A stretch of 64,000 bases of DNA, taken from Chloroflexota bacterium (GTDB lineage: Bacteria > Chloroflexota > Anaerolineae > Anaerolineales > Villigracilaceae). Positions 34,266-41,727 of this stretch are shown piece by piece. The translations under genes and the position numbers were made by a program. A model generated the notes under the pieces. That model was not told the origin of the DNA. It was given only the letters and a program-made list of their open reading frames with translations, and ran no database searches. The DNA lies in assembly GCA_021414245.1 (NCBI GenBank), contig JAIOOU010000003.1:434001-498000 (forward strand), read 5' to 3'. Each line of letters starts with the position of its first letter. Position 1 is the stretch's first letter.

Positions 34266-35382
34266 ATCCACTTCCCTGCAAAAAAAACGGGCGGCCTGGC
34301 GGATTCGCATTGAACCGCATCTGAACGAACCCCCGCCCTGGTACCCGGTTTTGGTTTCCATCGGCGCTTTGATCATCGCCTTGATCCTGGGCGGCATCCT
34401 GATCCTGGTGGCGGGCGGCGATCCGATCCGTTCGTATCAGCATATCGCAAAAGCCGCTTTTGGGAACGTGGGTGTGCTCTCGGACACCATCGTCAAAGCG
34501 ACGCCAATCCTGCTGGCCGCACTGGCCTGCTCGGTGGCTTTTCGGATGAAGTTATGGAATATCGGCGCGGAGGGACAATTCATCATGGGCGCCTTCGGTG
34601 CAAGCGCAATCATCCTGACCCCGATCCTGCCAGCCGAGACCCCGCGCTGGATCTTTATCCCGGTCATGATGATGGCGGGCATGGCGGCCGGCGCAGTCTG
34701 GGGATTTATTCCCGGCTATCTCAAGGCGAAGTTTAATGTCAACGAGATCATCAGCACCTTGATGTTGAATTATGTTGCCATCGCATGGATCAATTTCTGG
34801 ATCTTTGGGGTGTGGACCGAGGGCGGTTTCCAGATGACGGCGAAATTCCCTGAAAATTCCTGGCTGCCCCGTTTGCTGGATTATGCAGAGACCTTTCCGG
34901 TCTTCCGCGGACTGACAACCCACTTTGGCCTGGTCATTGGTATTTTGGCGGCCATCGTTTTATGGCTGATCGTATATCGCAGCCGCTGGGGATATGAGAT
35001 CCGGCTGATCGGCGATAATCCGCATGCGGCTCAATACGCCGGCATCAATATCATGCGGAATACCATCTGGGTCATGATGCTTTCCGGCGCGCTGGCAGGT
35101 CTGGGCGGGATGTCCGAGGTGACTGGTGTGGTTCATCGCCTGCAGACTTCGCCGGTCGCAGCCGGATACGGCTTTACGGGCATCATCGTAGCCTGGCTTG
35201 CAAAATTAAATCCCCTTGTGATCATTTTGGTATCGATTCTTTTTGGCGGGCTGATCCTGGCTGGGCGTGAGATTCAGCCTTCGGGTGTGCCCAAGATGAT
35301 TCAGGGCATTATCCTGGTGTGTTTGATCGCCAGTGACTTCCTGCTGCGCTACCGCATTTCCATCGAACGGGGAGAGGAATAA
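34258..35382 (+). CDS. ABC transporter permease, nucleoside-type, subunit 1
   Basis: 374 residues, about nine membrane segments after a cytoplasmic N-terminus. Branched-chain/ribose-type permease motifs are present: LAALACSVAFRMKLWNIGAE, GQFIMGAFGAS, and the cytoplasmic loop with GDNPHAAQYAGINI and GALAGLGGMSEVTGVVHRL. It forms the channel with the second permease encoded 2 bp later. The start overlaps the ATPase stop. Confidence 0.92.
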   Translation: MTESTSLQKKRAAWRIRIEPHLNEPPPWYPVLVSIGALIIALILGGILILVAGGDPIRSYQHIAKAAFGNVGVLSDTIVKATPILLAALACSVAFRMKLWNIGAEGQFIMGAFGASAIILTPILPAETPRWIFIPVMMMAGMAAGAVWGFIPGYLKAKFNVNEIISTLMLNYVAIAWINFWIFGVWTEGGFQMTAKFPENSWLPRLLDYAETFPVFRGLTTHFGLVIGILAAIVLWLIVYRSRWGYEIRLIGDNPHAAQYAGINIMRNTIWVMMLSGALAGLGGMSEVTGVVHRLQTSPVAAGYGFTGIIVAWLAKLNPLVIILVSILFGGLILAGREIQPSGVPKMIQGIILVCLIASDFLLRYRISIERGEE

Positions 35383-35384
35383 TC

Positions 35385-36353
35385 ATGGACTTTACCATCA
35401 TCCTGCAGGCCGGCGTTGCCAGCGGAACCGTCCTGCTGTTCGCGACGATCGGCGAGTTGTTTGCGGAACGTTCAGGCGTGCTAAATCTGGGGGTGGAGGG
35501 CATGATGTTGATCGGCGCGATGAGTGCCTTCAGCACCACGATCGCCACTGGCAATCCATGGCTGGGGGTGCTTGTGGCCATGTTCCTGGCGGGGCTGATC
35601 AGCCAGATCCACGCTTTTATTGTCATTACGCTGCAGGCAGACCAGGTGGTCAGCGGCCTCTCGCTCACTTTTCTGGGAACAGGCATCAGCCTGGTCCTGG
35701 GCGAGGGTCTGAGCAAGGCCGGGACCGTTTCCCTGCTTCCGAACTTTTCCATTCCACTTCTCAGCCTGATCCCGGTCCTTGGAAAGATATTCTTCACCAG
35801 CCAAAGTGTACTGGTCTATATCGGCTACCTGCTGGTTCCATTGTCCTGGTATTATATTAATCGCACGCGTCCGGGCCTGCATCTGCGGGCGATCGGTGAA
35901 TACCCCGCTGCCGCCGATGCACTGGGCATCAGTGTTTTTGGCATGCGTTATTTCTACGTTTTTGTTGGCGGCATGCTGGCTGGTCTGGCAGGCGCCACCA
36001 TTAGTCTCGCGGTTTCCCCCGGCTGGTTCAGTGAATTGACCACGGGCGGTCAGGGCTGGATCGCCATTGGCCTGGTGATCTTTGCGCAATGGGACCCGAT
36101 CCGCGCCGCAGTCGGATCATACGCTTTTGGCGCCCTTCGCCGTCTGATCCTCGATATCCAGGGGCCGACCCTGCTGCTGGGATTTGCCAATCCCTTTTAT
36201 TACAATCCCTATCTTGGGTTTTTCCTGCAAATGCTGCCGTATCTGTTTACGGTTTTCGTCCTGGTGATCGGATCGCGTGAAGCCATGCGCAAGCGCATCG
36301 GAGCTCCGGCTGCGCTCGGCAATCCGTATATTCGCGGTGAGCGTGGAAAATAA
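35385..36353 (+). CDS. ABC transporter permease, nucleoside-type, subunit 2
   Basis: 322 residues, about eight membrane segments. Typical permease elements: GELFAERSGVLNLGVEGMML, QADQVVSGLSLTFLGTGISL and the loop LRAIGEYPAAADALGISVFG. It is the second half of the importer. The gap to the next gene (xdh FAD subunit) is 105 bp and contains a possible RNA fold (36372-36422). Confidence 0.92.
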   Translation: MDFTIILQAGVASGTVLLFATIGELFAERSGVLNLGVEGMMLIGAMSAFSTTIATGNPWLGVLVAMFLAGLISQIHAFIVITLQADQVVSGLSLTFLGTGISLVLGEGLSKAGTVSLLPNFSIPLLSLIPVLGKIFFTSQSVLVYIGYLLVPLSWYYINRTRPGLHLRAIGEYPAAADALGISVFGMRYFYVFVGGMLAGLAGATISLAVSPGWFSELTTGGQGWIAIGLVIFAQWDPIRAAVGSYAFGALRRLILDIQGPTLLLGFANPFYYNPYLGFFLQMLPYLFTVFVLVIGSREAMRKRIGAPAALGNPYIRGERGK

Positions 36354-36458
36354 AATAGCAAATAAATAAATCCATCGGTTCGGTGGTCGCTGCCAACCCC
36401 AGCGGCGTTGGGTAACCATCGAAAAGTGCCGCCGTCCAAATCAAGGAAGGGTCCACCA

Positions 36459-37334
36459 ATGAACCTTTGGCAGAACTATATCCAGCCGAAAACCTTGTCC
36501 GAGGCAATGGACGCGTTTGCAAACGCGCCGCGTCCGCTTGCGCCGGTTGCAGGCGGCACAGATCTGTTGTTGGATCTGGAGCAGGGCCGCCATTCCCCCG
36601 TTCAAACTTTAATGGATGTGACTGGGATCAGGGAGATGCTCGCGCTCGAAGTGCGGGACGAATTCCTTTTTATTGGTGCCGGCATCCCCGTCAACCGCGT
36701 CGTTGCGGACCCGCTGACTGCCCGCCATGCCCGGGCCTTGGTCGAAGCCGGGAGTTTGATCGCAGGTCCGCAGGTGCGCAATGTGGCCACGTTGGGCGGC
36801 AATGTGGCCCATGCCCTGCCTGCCGCGGATGGTACGATCGCCCTGCTGGCTTTGGATGCACAAGCCGAGATTGCAGGCGAATCGGGCACCCGGCTTGTTC
36901 CATTCAGGGAATTATTTCTTGGCCCCGGGAAATCAACATTGAAGCATGGGGAAGAACTCCTGGTTGGTTTCTACTTGCCACTTTCCACTCCCCACCAAGC
37001 CTCCTGCTTCAAGCGCATCATGCGTCCGCAGGGAGTGGCGTTGCCCATCTTGAATTGCGCATCCTGGCTCGAGCGTGACGGGGATCTGGTCAAGGAGATT
37101 CGGATCGCCGTCGGACCCGGCGGTGGGACTCCCTTCCGTGCCAGCGAAGCCGAAAATGTTTTACGTGGAGATTCCTTCAATGAAGAATCTCTAAACCATG
37201 CGCTCACTTCTCTTTTGTCCCAGGCCCAATTCCGCACCAGCCCCCGGCGTGCCAGCGCTGAGTACCGTCAGCACATTGTAGATGGGTTGTTTAGGGATGT
37301 GTTGAACACCGCGTGGGGAAGAGCAGAGAGTTAA
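36459..37334 (+). CDS. Molybdenum hydroxylase FAD-binding subunit (xanthine dehydrogenase-type)
   Basis: 291 residues from ATG 36459. FAD-binding elements of the CO-dehydrogenase/xanthine-dehydrogenase medium subunit: LAPVAGGTDLLLDLEQG (VAGGTDL), IGAGIPVNRV, and SLIAGPQVRNVATLGGNVAH (the RNxAT-GGN loop). It passes electrons from the iron-sulfur clusters to FAD and an acceptor. Its partner, the fused iron-sulfur/molybdenum subunit, lies 540 bp downstream, with a GxxExxY gene and repeats inserted between. The stop codon TAA lies within the left repeat arm. Confidence 0.92.
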   Translation: MNLWQNYIQPKTLSEAMDAFANAPRPLAPVAGGTDLLLDLEQGRHSPVQTLMDVTGIREMLALEVRDEFLFIGAGIPVNRVVADPLTARHARALVEAGSLIAGPQVRNVATLGGNVAHALPAADGTIALLALDAQAEIAGESGTRLVPFRELFLGPGKSTLKHGEELLVGFYLPLSTPHQASCFKRIMRPQGVALPILNCASWLERDGDLVKEIRIAVGPGGGTPFRASEAENVLRGDSFNEESLNHALTSLLSQAQFRTSPRRASAEYRQHIVDGLFRDVLNTAWGRAES

Positions 37335-37360
37335 ACCACAGAGACACAGAGACACTGAGA
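37331..37360 (+). repeat. Left arm of inverted repeat flanking the GxxExxY gene
   Basis: Sequence family TTAAACCACAGAG-ACACAGAGACACTGAG. The right arm at 37830-37857 is the imperfect reverse complement. The pair brackets the GxxExxY gene, so the unit is 527 bp. Confidence 0.75.
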
Positions 37361-37389
37361 TTCTTTCGATGATTGGAAGAAGATAATCT

Positions 37390-37806
37390 ATGCAGCATAA
37401 ATTTCCTGTTTTGCACAATAAGCATGCAACCCCTTTGTTGGAAAAGGATCTGACCGATAAAATTATTGGTGCAGCCATTGAAGTTCATCGGGCTTTGGGA
37501 CCCGGTTTGTTGGAATCAGCTTATCAATTATGTCTTGCACAAGAATGCAAATTACAGAAACTTTCTTTTGAACAACAAGTATTGCTTAAGTTGAATTATA
37601 AAGGTGTTGAACTGGATGGTGGGTATCGAATCGATTTCGTTTTTGATAAACGTGTTGTTGTCGAACTTAAAGCAGTCGAAGAGGTTTTGCCAGTCCATGA
37701 AGCGCAATTGCTCACCTACTTGATGCTTACAGGGATTCGTGTTGGCCTGTTGCTCAACTTCAACACCCCTGTTTTGAAAGATGGTATTTATCGCCGAGTC
37801 CTTTGA
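37390..37806 (+). CDS. GxxExxY family protein (PDDEXK-like)
   Basis: 138 residues. The naming motif is GLLESAY (about residue 38-44), within IIGAAIEVHRALGPGLLESA; the conserved IDFVF strand and VVELKAVEEVLP (about 90-105) supply the D and E-x-K of a PDDEXK nuclease-like core. GxxExxY proteins are common, poorly understood and probably nuclease-related. This copy is AT-richer than its neighbours and lies between two subunit genes of the same enzyme, bracketed by inverted repeats. It looks like a transferred or repeat-associated unit. It reads in the same direction as the operon, so it can be co-transcribed without breaking it. Confidence 0.85.
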   Translation: MQHKFPVLHNKHATPLLEKDLTDKIIGAAIEVHRALGPGLLESAYQLCLAQECKLQKLSFEQQVLLKLNYKGVELDGGYRIDFVFDKRVVVELKAVEEVLPVHEAQLLTYLMLTGIRVGLLLNFNTPVLKDGIYRRVL

Positions 37807-37829
37807 ATTTTAGGGGCTAACCTAACAAA

Positions 37830-37857
37830 CTCCGTGTCTCAGTGCCTCCGTGGTTAA
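37830..37857 (-). repeat. Right arm of inverted repeat flanking the GxxExxY gene
   Basis: On the minus strand it reads TTAACCACGGAGGCACTGAG then ACACGGAG, matching the left arm at 37331-37360. It ends about 5 bases before the ribosome site of the molybdenum subunit gene. Confidence 0.75.
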
Positions 37858-37876
37858 ATTCTTTGAGGAAAAGATT

Positions 37877-40837
37877 ATGGACAATAAAATTTATCTTACC
37901 GTTAACGGCGCCAAACATACAATCGATGCCCTTCCCGGTGAGACACTCTCCACCCTCCTCCGTGAGCGATTACGCCTGACCGGAACAAAGATCGGATGCG
38001 GCGAAGCGGAGTGCGGCGCATGTACTGTTCTTGTGGATGGCGAACCGATCATGTCGTGCGTTTACCCTGCCGCGCGTGCGGATGGGAAAACGGTCGTAAC
38101 CATTGAAGGCCTTGCAGGAGAATTTACCGCGAAGGACGCAACACTTGCACCTGCGGCAAGTGCAGGTGAGGAAGAACAATTAAACCTTAGCGATCTTGGC
38201 GCTCTTAGCGGTGCAAAAGCTCTTCATCCCTTGCAGGAAGCCTTTGTCGAACATGGCGCCGTACAGTGCGGATTTTGCATCCCGGGCCAGATCATGACGG
38301 CGCATGCCCTGCTCAAACATAATCCGAATCCAAACAGCGATGATATTCGCTTTGCGTTGAAGGATACGCTCTGCCGTTGCGCGGGCTATCCAGCCATCGA
38401 GAATGCCATTATCGCCGCCGCTGAATCCCTGCGGACAGGGGAGCCTGTCAGGAAGCCGAATATTCCAGATTCAATTCACGAACATCGATCGGTTGGACAC
38501 ACACATACCCGTCACGATGGCGTGGATAAAGTCATTGGCAGCGCAGTCTACACGGATGATCTCGTGTTCGACGGCATGTTGTATGCCAAAGCCAGACGCG
38601 CGATGATTCCGCATGGTTTTTTGACGAAGCTGGATATTTCCAAGGCAAAGGCATTGAAAGGTGTTGTTTCAGTTTTAACTGCGGAAGATATCAAAGGCGA
38701 AAAGAACCACGGTTTGGTCATTTACGACTGGCCTGTGTTGGTGGGGATCGGGGAACGCGTGCGCTATGTGGGCGATGCCATTGCCATCGTGGCGGCAGAG
38801 ACTCAAGAGATCGCCGAGCAGGCGTCCGCGTTGATTGAGGCGGAGTTTGACCTACAGCCTGTCATCACGAATCCGGTCCAGGCCCGTCAGGAAGGTGTTC
38901 CGCAGCTTCATGAAAAGGGGAATTTGCTCAAGCACATCAAGGTCCGCAAGGGCGATATGGACAAAGGTTTCGCCGAGTCTGATGTGGTCCTCGAACACAT
39001 GTTTCATACCCCCACCACCGACCATGCCTTCCTCGAACCCGAATGCAGCATTGGTGTGCCGCTGCCCGATGGCCGCATGGAGATTTACTGCGGCTCGCAA
39101 ATTCCGTATCAGGATCGAACACAGGTGGCGCGCGCAATGGGCTGGCCCGAAGAACGCGTGCGGGTGATCGGGCAGTTGATGGGCGGCGGCTTTGGCGGCA
39201 AGGAGGACATCATGGGGCAGATCCATGTCGCCATGCTGGCGGACGCCACGCAGCGCCCCGTGAAATTATTGTTCGACCGTCATGAAAGCCTGCTTGTGCA
39301 TCCGAAGCGGCATGCCACGCAGATTCGCGTGAAGATCGGCGCGAAGAAAAATGGGCGCATCGTGGCGTGTGAATCGGAACTGTATGGCGATACAGGTGCG
39401 TACGCGTCACTCGGTGAAAAGGTGATGACCCGTGCCACCACGCACTCGGCCGGTCCGTACGACATTCCAAATGTGCGCGCCGATTGCTACGCCATGTATA
39501 CCAACAATCCGCCCGCGGGTGCGTTCCGCGGTTTCGGGGTGACCCAATCTGCGTTTGCGGTTGAGTCGATGATGGACATGCTGGCTGAGAAATTGAATGT
39601 CGAGCCTGTCGAGTTGCGCCGAATGAATGCACTGCACGTGGGCAGCATCACCAACACGGGACAGGAATTGCGCGAGTCGGTCGGTTTGACGGAATGTATT
39701 GACCGCGTGGATGCGGAGATGCGCAAGCACAACCCGAATCCATTTGTGCCGAGAGTTGTTGCTGCGGGACAGGACGAGCAATCAACCGCGAAGGACGCTA
39801 AGAAAGAAGAAAGAGGAAAGAATCTTGGTGCTCTTGGCGAGCTTCGCAGTTCAAAAGATTCTCACTTGGTGCGCGCCTGGGGATTTGCCGCAGCTTATAA
39901 GAACACGGGACTGGGCGGCGGCGCGCCCGACATCTCCGGCGCGGACGTGGAGTTGTACGAAGACGGCACCTTTCAGGTCCGCAGCTCCTCCGCCGAAATG
40001 GGGCAGGGACTCGTGACCGTCATGCGCACCATCGTCGCGGAGGAAATGTCCGTATCGCCTGAAAAAGTGCGTGTGCTGGTGATGGACACGGACCTGACCC
40101 CGAACGGCGGCCCAACGACCGCATCCCGCCAGACTTTTGTCACAGGCAATGCTTCACGCTATGCGGCGAAAACTTTACGTGAAGAAATCACTGCAACGAT
40201 GGCGGAAAAATACGATGTGCGCCCCGAGCAGATCCGTTTCGAGAATGGCATTATGCATGTCAACGGACATTCGATGTCGTATGCGGATGTGTATCGGGAA
40301 ATGAATGCCCTCGGAAAGCAACCCAAAGTCCGTTACGTCTATGAAGCGCCGAAGACTCAACCGCTTGGGACAGGCGGGGACATGCACTTCGCATTCTCCT
40401 TTGGCGTACAGGCTGCCGAGGTGGAGGTCAATAAGCTGACGGGTGAAGTTCGCGTGTTGAAGGTCATCTCCGCCAATGATGTGGGCATGGCGGTCAATCC
40501 GCTCGGCCTGCAGGGACAGGTCGAAGGCGGCGTGATGATGGGCCTCGGCAATGCGCTCACCGAGGAATTCATCATGGAGGATGGCAATGTGGTCACGGAC
40601 CACCTTGCGCGATACCGCGTCCCTGGCATCATGCTCACGCCGGAGATCACTTCCATCATTGTGGAGCATCCTGTTTCCACGGGGCCGTATGGAGCCAAGG
40701 GCGTGGGCGAGATATGCAGCATCCCTACCACGCCCGCCATCACGAACGCGATTTACAATGCGGTGGGAGTGCGGGTGTTCAAGACGCCTGTCGATCAGGA
40801 GTTGATCGCAAGGGAAATTTGGGAACGGGAGAAGTAA
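37877..40837 (+). CDS. Molybdenum hydroxylase, fused [2Fe-2S] and molybdopterin subunit (xanthine dehydrogenase-type)
   Basis: 986 residues from ATG 37877 with GAGG upstream. Residues 1-80 are a plant-type ferredoxin domain (CGEAECGACTVLVDGEP, later Cys 61). Residues 120-190 carry the second cluster (QCGFCIPGQ and CRCAGYP). The molybdopterin domains run from about 205, with MGGGFGGKED, PAGAFRGFG and the C-terminal GAKGVGEICSIPT, which includes the catalytic Glu. It oxidises a purine or similar heterocycle. Two peptide inserts that match genomic repeats lie at about 84-112 and 637-658 (see findings). The family includes selenium-dependent forms; no motif here settles that. Confidence 0.92.
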   Translation: MDNKIYLTVNGAKHTIDALPGETLSTLLRERLRLTGTKIGCGEAECGACTVLVDGEPIMSCVYPAARADGKTVVTIEGLAGEFTAKDATLAPAASAGEEEQLNLSDLGALSGAKALHPLQEAFVEHGAVQCGFCIPGQIMTAHALLKHNPNPNSDDIRFALKDTLCRCAGYPAIENAIIAAAESLRTGEPVRKPNIPDSIHEHRSVGHTHTRHDGVDKVIGSAVYTDDLVFDGMLYAKARRAMIPHGFLTKLDISKAKALKGVVSVLTAEDIKGEKNHGLVIYDWPVLVGIGERVRYVGDAIAIVAAETQEIAEQASALIEAEFDLQPVITNPVQARQEGVPQLHEKGNLLKHIKVRKGDMDKGFAESDVVLEHMFHTPTTDHAFLEPECSIGVPLPDGRMEIYCGSQIPYQDRTQVARAMGWPEERVRVIGQLMGGGFGGKEDIMGQIHVAMLADATQRPVKLLFDRHESLLVHPKRHATQIRVKIGAKKNGRIVACESELYGDTGAYASLGEKVMTRATTHSAGPYDIPNVRADCYAMYTNNPPAGAFRGFGVTQSAFAVESMMDMLAEKLNVEPVELRRMNALHVGSITNTGQELRESVGLTECIDRVDAEMRKHNPNPFVPRVVAAGQDEQSTAKDAKKEERGKNLGALGELRSSKDSHLVRAWGFAAAYKNTGLGGGAPDISGADVELYEDGTFQVRSSSAEMGQGLVTVMRTIVAEEMSVSPEKVRVLVMDTDLTPNGGPTTASRQTFVTGNASRYAAKTLREEITATMAEKYDVRPEQIRFENGIMHVNGHSMSYADVYREMNALGKQPKVRYVYEAPKTQPLGTGGDMHFAFSFGVQAAEVEVNKLTGEVRVLKVISANDVGMAVNPLGLQGQVEGGVMMGLGNALTEEFIMEDGNVVTDHLARYRVPGIMLTPEITSIIVEHPVSTGPYGAKGVGEICSIPTTPAITNAIYNAVGVRVFKTPVDQELIAREIWEREK
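38126..38212 (+). repeat. Palindromic repeat copy A, in frame within the molybdenum subunit gene
   Basis: 87 bp (29 codons), beginning ACCGCGAAGGACGC and ending CTTGGCGCTCTTAGCGGT. Terminal arms ACCGCGAAG / CTT(A)GCGGT are inverted. It encodes TAKDATLAP through DLGALSG, sitting in the linker between the two iron-sulfur domains. Confidence 0.8.
39785..39850 (+). repeat. Palindromic repeat copy B, in frame within the molybdenum subunit gene
   Basis: 66 bp (22 codons), beginning ACCGCGAAGGACGCTAAG and ending CTTGGCGAGCTTCGCAGT. It encodes TAKDAKKEERGKNLGALGEL. Same frame and same orientation as copy A. Confidence 0.8.
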
Positions 40838-40854
40838 TCGAAGCTCTTTTGAAC

Positions 40855-40942
40855 CGCGAAGCCCGCACATCGTCCCGATGTCCTTCGGGAAAGAACGCAA
40901 AGAAAATCTTTAAAACTTAGCGACCTTGGCGCTCTTCGCGGT
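40855..40942 (+). repeat. Palindromic repeat copy C, intergenic
   Basis: Begins ACCGCGAAG and ends CTTGGCGCTCTTCGCGGT, the same family as copies A and B; its left part holds a nested hairpin (TCCCGA-TGTCC-TTCGGGA). It lies 18 bp after the molybdenum subunit gene. Confidence 0.75.
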
Positions 40943-40961
40943 GGGAAATTTTTTGAAACAA

Positions 40962-40997
40962 AAAAGGACTCTCACGCATTGGCATGGGAGTCCTTTT
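40962..40997 (-). terminator. Hairpin terminator of the small helical gene
   Basis: Arms AAAAGGACTC (40962-40971) and GAGTCCTTTT (40988-40997); on the minus strand it is followed by TTTTTTG, 19 bp after the stop of the gene at 41016. The plus strand also has a short T run. Confidence 0.7.
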
Positions 40998-41015
40998 GAA
41001 TGATTGTGGTCAGGG

Positions 41016-41378
41016 TTATGCGGACTTTGCCCTGCGGGCGGGCGCCTTGTACTCGGACTTTTTCTTCAGGCCCAGAGACTGGACCTGATCGGAGCTTTTG
41101 CCGAATTGGGCAATGACCTGTTCCTTGACCCCCAGCAGGGTGTTGTAGAAATCCCATTCGGCGGCGGTGGCGGCATCACGGGCGGTGGCCAGGGCCACCT
41201 GTGCGGCCAGCTCCGCGTCCTGCGCGGTTTTCAGGGCGGTATATTTGGCGGTGACTGCGGTCTTGGCGTAGGCGGCGTTGGCGGGCGCATAGGTGCTGAT
41301 GCCCAGCCAGGCGGTGTAGGCGTCGAGGTCTGCTTGGATGAGGGCGGGTGCGAGTCGTTTGTTTTGATTCTTAGCCAT
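41016..41378 (-). CDS. Small helical protein of unknown function
   Basis: 120 residues from ATG 41378, preceded by AAAGGAG. It is rich in Ala, Lys, Thr and Gln (TAVTAKYTALKTAQDAELAA) and reads as an antiparallel helical bundle, with a basic tail (KKKSEYKAPARRAKSA). No signal or membrane segment. I do not recognise a specific family; comparable short alanine-rich proteins occur widely in environmental genomes. Its upstream sequence is a 21-bp tandem array, so its promoter must lie in or beyond that array. Confidence 0.6.
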   Translation of the reverse strand: MAKNQNKRLAPALIQADLDAYTAWLGISTYAPANAAYAKTAVTAKYTALKTAQDAELAAQVALATARDAATAAEWDFYNTLLGVKEQVIAQFGKSSDQVQSLGLKKKSEYKAPARRAKSA

Positions 41379-41414
41379 GTGGGTCTCCTTTTTTGGCTGT
41401 TTCAATAATTTCAG

Positions 41415-41624
41415 GCTGATCTTCAGCCTGATGACGACATCTTCCTCTGTGAGACGCAAATCTGCATGTACAGGAGGGTGCTCCTGTACTGCGGGATTGT
41501 CATCCTCATGAATGGGATGACAATCCTCCTTTCCAGGATCGAACTCTTCTTTTGTGGGATTTCAATCTTGCTTTGTCGTCTGACAATCCTCCTTTCTGGT
41601 GGCGCGCTCCTACGGTTTGCGCTC
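41415..41624 (-). repeat. Tandem array of ten degenerate 21-bp units
   Basis: Units start at 41415, 41436, 41457, 41478, 41499, 41520, 41541, 41562, 41583 and 41604. The best match is ACAATCCTCCTTT at units 6 and 9; others vary around an n-n-AATCnTCnT core. Because 21 is a multiple of three, every frame reads as a heptad repeat, e.g. RRIVIPF and RMTIPQY on the minus strand. Some units are reverse complements of their neighbours, giving hairpins (GGATTGTCATCC / GGATGACAATCC). There are no spacers, so it is not a CRISPR. Confidence 0.75.
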
Positions 41625-41638
41625 ATGCCCCCACCCTT

Positions 41639-41706
41639 CCTCCCCCAAATACGACATAATAATTTTCAAAATTTATGAAGCATTTATCTGTCGTATTTGG
41701 GGGAGG
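41639..41706. repeat. Inverted-repeat element with perfect 18-bp arms
   Basis: Arms CCTCCCCCAAATACGACA (41639-41656) and TGTCGTATTTGGGGGAGG (41689-41706) flank 32 AT-rich bases. It ends 22 bp from the stop of the DUF262-HNH gene. The structure suggests a non-coding mobile element or a strong terminator. Confidence 0.75.
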
Positions 41707-41727
41707 TGCCGAAGGCGGAGGGGGTAT

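Noticed and set aside
37331-37857. Insertion sequence or transposase
   Set aside because: The only gene is GxxExxY, which has no transposase motif, and no short target duplication was seen outside the repeat arms.
41415-41624. CRISPR array
   Set aside because: The period is 21 bp with no unique spacers and units are degenerate; no cas genes are in the window.
41466-41678. Small genes encoded by the 21-bp array on either strand
   Set aside because: Open frames arise because the period is a multiple of three; there is no good ribosome site and the heptads are low-complexity.
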